A stretch of DNA of 64,000 nt from JACVRW01 sp963826165. Its GTDB lineage: Bacteria > Actinomycetota > Thermoleophilia > Solirubrobacterales > Thermoleophilaceae. Below the pieces are notes generated by a model. That model worked only from the letters and a program-made list of their open reading frames with translations, ran no database searches and was not told the origin of the DNA. This document shows positions 58,840-64,000 of this stretch, one piece after another (positions within the stretch are counted from its first letter, which is position 1; every line of letters begins with the position of its first letter). The translations under genes were made by a program, and so were the position numbers. Location of the stretch: assembly GCA_963826165.1 (NCBI GenBank), contig CAWGWC010000003.1, positions 1-64,000 on the forward strand, written 5' to 3'.

Positions 58840-60060
58840 ATGGCCGACAACAGAGGCGTGGCCTACATGGGGACCGGCAAGGTGGAGGTCCAGAACATCG
58901 ACTTCCCGACATTCGAGCTTCAGGACGGCCCGGGAGTCAACCCCGACAACGTCGGGCGCCAGCTCCCGCACGCGGCGATTCTCAAGATCGTGTCGACGAA
59001 CATCTGCGGCTCGGACCAGCACATGGTGCGCGGCCGCACCACCGCTCCCGAGGGCCTCATCCTCGGGCACGAGATCACCGGCGAGGTGATCGAGACCGGC
59101 CCCGGCGTGGAGTTCATCAAGGAGGGCGACCTCTGCTCGGTGCCCTTCAACATCGCCTGCGGCCGCTGTCGCATGTGCAAGACCGGCAATACGGGCGTCT
59201 GCCTGAACGTCAATCCCGATCGTCCCGGCTCGGCCTATGGCTACGTCGATATGGGCGGCTGGGTAGGAGGCCAGGCGGAGTACGTGGCCGTGCCCTACGC
59301 CGACTGGAACCTGCTCAAGTTCCCCGACAAGGATCAGGCGATGGAGAAGATCCTCGACCTGACGATGCTGTCGGACATCTTCCCCACCGGTTTCCACGGC
59401 GCCTATACGGCGGGCGTGGGACCGGGCTCCACGGTCTACGTGGCCGGCGCGGGCCCCGTCGGGCTCGCCGCGGCGCATTCGGCCCAACTGCTGGGCGCGG
59501 CGGTCGTGATGGTCGGTGACCTGATCCCCGAGCGTCTCGAGCAGGCCAAGAGCTTCGGCTGCGAGACGATCGACGTCTCCAAGGGCGACCCGAAGGACCA
59601 AATCGAGCAGATCCTCGGAGTGCCCGAGGTCGACGCCGCTGTCGACGCCGTCGGATTCGAGGCCCGCGGCCACGGCTCGGACGCCGACCACGAGGCTCCG
59701 GCCACCGTGCTGAACTCGATCATGGACGTGACCCGGGTGGCGGGCAAGCTCGGCATCCCGGGCCTGTACGTGACCGGTGACCCGGGCGGCGTCGACGACG
59801 CCGCCAAGGTGGGCTCGCTCTCCATCAGCATCGGGCTCGGCTGGGCCAAGTCGCACAGCTTCACCACGGGCCAGTGCCCGGTGATGAAGTACCACCACGG
59901 CCTGATGCAGATGATCCTCAGCGGCCGGGCGGAGATCGCGAATGCGGTCAACGCCACGGTCATCACCCTCGACGACGCCCAGAAGGGCTACGAGGACTTC
60001 GACAAGGGCGCGGCCAAGAAGTACGTCTTCGACCCGCATGGGTTGATCAAGGCCGCCTGA
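58840..60060 (+). CDS. fdhA: Zinc-dependent formaldehyde dehydrogenase, glutathione-independent type
   Basis: The 406-residue medium-chain dehydrogenase resembles the Pseudomonas putida fdhA family. The catalytic zinc ligands are in ICGSDQHMVRGRT and GHEITGEV. The structural zinc loop is CGRCRMCKTGNTGVCLNVN. The NAD-binding motif is VYVAGAGPVGLAAAHSAQLL. It oxidises formaldehyde to formate with NAD+, without glutathione. A GAAGGGGAGAG purine run precedes ATG 58840. No other C1 genes are nearby. Confidence 0.92.
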   Translation: MADNRGVAYMGTGKVEVQNIDFPTFELQDGPGVNPDNVGRQLPHAAILKIVSTNICGSDQHMVRGRTTAPEGLILGHEITGEVIETGPGVEFIKEGDLCSVPFNIACGRCRMCKTGNTGVCLNVNPDRPGSAYGYVDMGGWVGGQAEYVAVPYADWNLLKFPDKDQAMEKILDLTMLSDIFPTGFHGAYTAGVGPGSTVYVAGAGPVGLAAAHSAQLLGAAVVMVGDLIPERLEQAKSFGCETIDVSKGDPKDQIEQILGVPEVDAAVDAVGFEARGHGSDADHEAPATVLNSIMDVTRVAGKLGIPGLYVTGDPGGVDDAAKVGSLSISIGLGWAKSHSFTTGQCPVMKYHHGLMQMILSGRAEIANAVNATVITLDDAQKGYEDFDKGAAKKYVFDPHGLIKAA

Positions 60061-60075
60061 CGCCACGGCAATCGA

Positions 60076-60106
60076 GCGGGGCCGCGTCACGACGGCGCGG
60101 CCCCGC
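60076..60106. terminator. Strong hairpin between convergent genes
   Basis: Perfect 11-base arms GCGGGGCCGCG and CGCGGCCCCGC enclose a 9-base loop. It is placed 15 bases after the fdhA stop and 12 bases before the 3' end of the convergent gene, so it could serve both strands. No T-run is seen. Confidence 0.6.
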
Positions 60107-60118
60107 CCTGCCGGCCTG

Positions 60119-60667
60119 CTAACGGTCCGGCCGGTCCTCCCGAACGCGCTCCTCGCGCACCACGTCCGGGTTGTCGGGGTCGCCCTCGCGCACCACGCGG
60201 CGCTCCTCGTACTCGTCTCCCGTCACGGGCTCCGTGGACTCGACGTCGCCCTCCTCGTAGCCCGTGTCGCGCCCGCGCCGGTCATCGGCGGGAACCTCCT
60301 GCCGCGGCACGTCGATCTCCGACTCGCGCTCGCGGTGTGACCCCGGCTCGTAGTCGCCCTTGACGTCCGGGTCGACGTCGTGCGCGCGGGCGTGCTCGGC
60401 TTCGGCCTGCTGCTCCGCATCCTGCGCCTGCGCCACCTGCTGACGGGCGGCCGCATCTTCACGGCGAGCCCGGGCGGCGCGCTCCTCGGCCTCGGCCTTC
60501 ATCTCATCCGCCTCGGCGGTGCGCACGTCGGCCTCGCGCCTGATCTCCCGCGCCTCCTGGCGACGCTCCACATTGCGCCGCTCGCGGCTGCGCCTGCTCA
60601 GCATGAAGGCCAGCACCAGCAGGATGAGCACCACCACGACGATCGCGATGATTAGTCCTGTATCCAC
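60119..60667 (-). CDS. Membrane-anchored coiled-coil protein
   Basis: The 182-residue protein has an N-terminal transmembrane helix (LIIAIVVVVLILLVLAFML). A basic then alternating Glu/Ala/Arg coiled coil follows (EIRREADVRTAEADEMKAEA), then an Asp/Glu/Arg-rich disordered tail. GTG start with a GGAGAGGAG-type site upstream. Such proteins are common in actinobacteria; function unknown. Confidence 0.75.
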   Translation of the reverse strand: MDTGLIIAIVVVVLILLVLAFMLSRRSRERRNVERRQEAREIRREADVRTAEADEMKAEAEERAARARREDAAARQQVAQAQDAEQQAEAEHARAHDVDPDVKGDYEPGSHRERESEIDVPRQEVPADDRRGRDTGYEEGDVESTEPVTGDEYEERRVVREGDPDNPDVVREERVREDRPDR

Positions 60668-60729
60668 TGCAACTCCTCTCCTCGCCCTTGGAAGGAGTCA
60701 ATACCCCGTGGAGGCCGGCTCTATCCCTG

Positions 60730-62376
60730 CTATCTGTCGACCGTGTCCGGAGCCTCCATCTCGCGCAGCTCCCGCTTGAGCACCTTGCCCGTGGCGTTGC
60801 GCGGCAGCTCCTCGATGAACCAGATCTCGCGCGGGACCTTGTAGCGGGCCAGGTTCTGCTTGACGTGGTCCTTCAGTTCCTGCTCGCTGGCGCTCGAATC
60901 CCCCTCCAGCACGACGAAGGCCCGCAGGCGTTGCCCAAAGTCATCGTCCTCCACTCCGAGCGCCGCCGCTTCGGCCACCTCCGGATGCCGGGCGAGCGCG
61001 TCCTCGATCTCCTTGGGGAAGACGTTCTCTCCGCCGGACACGATCATCTCGTCATCCCGGCCCTCCACGAACAGGCGCCCGCCTGAGTCGAAGCGCCCGA
61101 CGTCGCCGGTGGCCATCAGCGCGTCGATCACGTCCTTCGAGCCGCCGCCCGTGTAGCCCTCGAACAGCATCTCGTTGCCCACGAAGATGCGCCCGGTCAG
61201 CCCCTCCGGAACCTCTCGTCCGCTCTCGTCGTAGAGCTTGACCATGGTCCCGCGCGGCGGCTTGCCGGCGGTGCCGGGTGCGGCGCGCATGTCCTCGGGA
61301 GTGGCTATCGACGCCCACGCCACCTCGGTCGAGCCGTAGAGGTTGTAGAGCGTGTCCCCCACCTCGTCCATCCACGTGGTGGCCAGGTCTCCCGGCAGCG
61401 CCGAGCCGCTGGCCGCCACGACCTTGAGCGAGGAGAGGTCGTAGCGCGCACGCGTTTCCGCGGGCAGCTCGAGGATCCGCTGCATCATCACCGGCACCAC
61501 CACGAGGGAGTCGCAGCGGTAGCGGGCCAGCGTGTCGAGACAGGCCTCGGGCTCGAACTTGCGCCGCAGCACGTAGGTGGTGCCGAGGATGAGACCGATG
61601 GTGAAGTGCGCGAAACCCCAGGAATGAAACAGCGGCGCGGCTATGTGGGACACCTGGCGCGTCTTGAGGGGAATCTTCGACAGCAGCGACACCGCCGGGT
61701 CGAGCGACTGGGGATTCGCCCGTGACGCACCCTTCGGAGTGCCGGTGGTTCCGCTCGTGAGGATCACGGCCCGCCCCTCTCGGTCGGGCGGCACTACCGC
61801 GCTCCGGTCGCCGGCGGCGATCAGCTCGTCGAGGGTCGGGTCGGCGCAGCGGTCCGAGTCGTGCCACGCCACGAAGCGCTTGCGCCGCTCGCCGGCACCC
61901 TCGAGCAGCGCGGCGAACTCCTCGTCGTAGATCAGGGCGCGCGGCTTCTCGCGCTTGGTCACCTCGGTGAGCTGAGGGCCCGCGAACGCTGTGTTGAGAT
62001 AGAGGGCGTCCGCGCCCAGCTTGGAGACCGCCGCGGTGGCCTCGATGAAGCCGCGGTGGTTGCGGCACATGATCCCGACCCCGTCGCCCTCCACCACGCC
62101 GGCGTCGGCCAGGGAGTGCGCCAGCGCGTTGGTGCGCTGGTCGACCTCCGAATAGGTGAGCGACCCGAGCTCGTCCACGATCATCGTCTCGTGGGGGTAG
62201 CGGGCGGCGAGGGCGATCGCCCCCGCGGCGGGGCTGCGGCCCCAGCGCTGCAGCGTGCGCACTACGGCCCACAGCCGATCCGGGCGCATCGGGCGCACGA
62301 CCCCGGCGTCGGCCAGCACCTTGACGTTGCCCAGCTGATAGGTCACCTGCTCGGGCAGGCTCTTGCCGTCGCTCAC
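60730..62376 (-). CDS. Acyl-CoA ligase (AMP-forming, FadD family)
   Basis: The 548-residue ANL-family enzyme shows the P-loop motif ILTSGTTGTPKGA, the A5-type YGSTEVAWASI and the hinge-containing ATGDVGRFDSGGRLFVEGRD. The catalytic lysine is in PRNATGKVLKREL near the C-terminus. It activates a carboxylic acid to its acyl-CoA, probably long-chain by resemblance to mycobacterial FadD proteins. The start is a GTG 78 bases from the patatin gene's 3' end. Confidence 0.92.
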   Translation of the reverse strand: MSDGKSLPEQVTYQLGNVKVLADAGVVRPMRPDRLWAVVRTLQRWGRSPAAGAIALAARYPHETMIVDELGSLTYSEVDQRTNALAHSLADAGVVEGDGVGIMCRNHRGFIEATAAVSKLGADALYLNTAFAGPQLTEVTKREKPRALIYDEEFAALLEGAGERRKRFVAWHDSDRCADPTLDELIAAGDRSAVVPPDREGRAVILTSGTTGTPKGASRANPQSLDPAVSLLSKIPLKTRQVSHIAAPLFHSWGFAHFTIGLILGTTYVLRRKFEPEACLDTLARYRCDSLVVVPVMMQRILELPAETRARYDLSSLKVVAASGSALPGDLATTWMDEVGDTLYNLYGSTEVAWASIATPEDMRAAPGTAGKPPRGTMVKLYDESGREVPEGLTGRIFVGNEMLFEGYTGGGSKDVIDALMATGDVGRFDSGGRLFVEGRDDEMIVSGGENVFPKEIEDALARHPEVAEAAALGVEDDDFGQRLRAFVVLEGDSSASEQELKDHVKQNLARYKVPREIWFIEELPRNATGKVLKRELREMEAPDTVDR

Positions 62377-62454
62377 CGCGGTCGATCTCCCATCTCGTCG
62401 AAGCTCGTGCGCGGATTGTGAACGTGTGGCCCGCTTGCTGCAGCCAGCGCCGCG

Positions 62455-63546
62455 TCAGGCCGCCCGCGGCCGTATCGCGGGCCGAAGCTCGGGCCAGCTC
62501 GAGACCGGACCGGAGGGTCGTCTGATCTTGTGTGGCTCGCCCTCGGGCAGGTGGCCGAGCAGAGCGCGGACGCCGGGTTGCTCGAGCCGCCGTGTCACGG
62601 TCGCCTGCGCGGTCTCGATCACCTGCTGGCGGCGCTCGCCGCTCATCCAGTTGCGCCCCATCGCCGCGGCGTCCTCGGCGGTCGGCTCGAGCACCAGGAC
62701 CTCGGTTCCGAATCGACCCAGCTTCGCACGCTCGCGTTCGAGGCGGCGCCTGGCGGAGCCGCGGCTGAGCCCGGCGAGCCAGTCGACGGGGCCCGATCCG
62801 GGGTCGGCGCCGGTTAGCGGGTTGAGGCAGATCACGAGATCGAGGCCCCGGCCCGCCACGAGATCGAGGTTCGACGCGGAACACACACCCCCGTCCACGT
62901 AGCGGCGCGAGCCGATCCGAACCGGCCGGTAAAAGCCGGGGATGGCGCAGGACGCCGCCACGGCGTCGGCCATGGTGGCGCGCGGAGCGCCAAGGCGGCC
63001 GAACGGCACGCGCCTGCCCGATTCGTAGTCGCAGGCCACCGCCCAGTAGTTGGGATGGTCGACCCAGCGCCCGTCCACCGCCCGGCGCACGATCTCCTTG
63101 AGCGGGTCCGTGGAGAACAAACCGCCCGGCAGCCAGCCGGCGAGCAGCTGGAGCGGCGTGTGGCGCATCGGGCTGGCCAGCGCCGTGAAGGCCATGCGCA
63201 GGGATCCAGGCCCGATCCAGGGGAGGCCACGGTGGAGGCGAAAGGCCGCCCCGGCAGAGCGATCGGCCTCGGCGGCGGGCCTGCCGTCGGCGCCGCGCAG
63301 ACCGTCGAAGACCTCACCGCGCGAGTGGGCCACCATGAACCAGGGCGGGATCCCGGCGGCAACCAGGCCGCCGATCATCGAGCCGGCCGACGTCCCGACC
63401 ACGTACTCGGCGCTGCCCGGATCCCACTCCGTCTCGCGCGCGAGAGCGTGCAGGGCACCCGTGAGCCAGGCGCCACCGAGCACCCCTCCGGCGCCGAGCA
63501 CGAGGCCCACCCGCCTGGGCCGATCCGGGGGCGAGCTAGCCGTCAC
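62455..63546 (-). CDS. Patatin-like phospholipase
   Basis: The 363-residue lipid acyl hydrolase has the oxyanion motif VGLVLGAGGVLGGAW, the nucleophile motif GTSAG (VVGTSAGSMIGGLVA) and the dyad Asp in YVDGGVCSASN. Substrates may be phospholipids or other acyl esters. GTG 63546 is chosen because the domain begins 13 residues later. The frame is open further upstream, but that part belongs to a different gene fragment. Genes for a lipase and an acyl-CoA ligase side by side suggest lipid breakdown. Confidence 0.87.
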   Translation of the reverse strand: MTASSPPDRPRRVGLVLGAGGVLGGAWLTGALHALARETEWDPGSAEYVVGTSAGSMIGGLVAAGIPPWFMVAHSRGEVFDGLRGADGRPAAEADRSAGAAFRLHRGLPWIGPGSLRMAFTALASPMRHTPLQLLAGWLPGGLFSTDPLKEIVRRAVDGRWVDHPNYWAVACDYESGRRVPFGRLGAPRATMADAVAASCAIPGFYRPVRIGSRRYVDGGVCSASNLDLVAGRGLDLVICLNPLTGADPGSGPVDWLAGLSRGSARRRLERERAKLGRFGTEVLVLEPTAEDAAAMGRNWMSGERRQQVIETAQATVTRRLEQPGVRALLGHLPEGEPHKIRRPSGPVSSWPELRPAIRPRAA

Positions 63547-63593
63547 GGCGTCCAGCGTAGTGGCGTCCGGGGGCGGGCGGGCTCGGCCCGCCG

Positions 63594-64000
63594 TCACGAC
63601 CCACCGTCCCCGGGATCGTCGTAGACGCCCTTGTCCCAGGGTGGTGCGATTCCCTCGTCGAGGCGCCGGTAGCCGCGGCGGTCGTGAGTCTCGAGCGGGA
63701 CGAGGCGAAAGACCCTCGGAGGTGGTGGTCCGCTCGCGGTTGCCCGGCCCGGGATAGAGCGGCAGCCGGCGCCGCCTGGCGCGGATCGGCACCCGCAGAC
63801 CGGGGGTCTTGCCGCGCGGCACGGCCGGTGCGCCCGACTGGACCGGCGCCTCCGTCCGGAACGGGATGTGCCCCGCGTGGCTGCCGCGCGACACTCGAGT
63901 CCAGCCCGTGGAGTCCGCCCACCGTCCGCGGCACTCGTTCTCCTTGCACCCTTGGTAGTGCCCGTGCGAGCTGGCTCGGACCCAGGCGCTGCCGTCGGGA
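63594..64000 (-). pseudogene. Partial, apparently frameshifted gene at the right edge
   Basis: On the minus strand a protein-like frame enters from the right edge, with Cys-rich GHYQGCKENECRGRWADSTG and later LPLYPGPGNRERTTT. About 63710-63725 the plausible coding shifts by one base to a second frame: RVFRLVPLETHDRRGYRRLD then PPWDKGVYDDPGDGG and a TGA at 63594. A single extra base would join them. It may be a sequencing error, a decayed gene, or two overlapping genes. No function recognised. Confidence 0.42.

Overview
The window is about 70% G+C, densely coded, and carries markers of Actinomycetota: an Rv2578c-type radical SAM protein, a Group 1h [NiFe] hydrogenase cluster with DUF5947/DUF6084-like partners, an LPxTG-anchored protein, an Rpf-like muralytic enzyme and the actinobacterial gene order around the ATP synthase. 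A deep-branching, soil-type, aerobic lineage such as Thermoleophilia/Solirubrobacterales fits best; that placement is inference. No tRNA, rRNA, CRISPR array or insertion sequence was recognised.

Layout. 0-9.3 kb: a secreted glycosidase-like protein, an AidB-type acyl-CoA dehydrogenase with a crotonase and a lipoprotein, two tandem VOC proteins, an EamA/DMT transporter, an amino-acid permease, and a divergent cupin/TetR pair around a near-perfect palindrome. 9.2-16.7 kb (minus strand): the complete F1Fo ATP synthase operon atpI-B-E-F-H-A-G-D-C, with acidic tails on alpha and beta and an acidic insert in gamma. 17-20.4 kb: a degenerate GGDEF protein, a YjbQ protein and a radical SAM protein whose FeS motif is split by a homing-type intein. 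20.4-26.5 kb: wecA-like, DUF3253, hemolysin III, glyA, sua5, prmC and prfA. 26.5-40.7 kb (minus strand): a 16-gene hydrogenase operon with structural subunits hhyS and hhyL, the hypABCDEF maturation set, a protease and several poorly understood conserved partners; a Crp/Fnr-type regulator is divergent from it. 41-46.3 kb: TetR, an NAD-dependent reductase, DUF1385, a CARDB protein and rpmE. 46.3-54.9 kb: a membrane protein, the ETF-QO/etfA/etfB operon, a free-standing B12-binding protein, an LPxTG cupredoxin, a large secreted repeat protein and an AraC/VOC pair. 54.9-64 kb: thiolase, leucyl aminopeptidase, an Rpf-like gene with a Crp-type site and a structured leader, formaldehyde dehydrogenase, acyl-CoA ligase, patatin, and a frameshifted fragment at the right edge.

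How it fits together. In M. tuberculosis the order is rpmE-prfA-prmC-sua5-wecA-atpI-atpBEFHAGDC, and B. subtilis has a similar run. Here that order survives on the minus strand but is opened by inserts, the largest being the roughly 18 kb hydrogenase island between DUF1385/rpmE and prfA. Energy metabolism dominates: ATP synthase, a predicted high-affinity H2-oxidising enzyme, the ETF/ETF-QO electron path for acyl-CoA dehydrogenases, and fatty-acid genes. This suits an aerobe that survives starvation on trace H2 and stored lipids.
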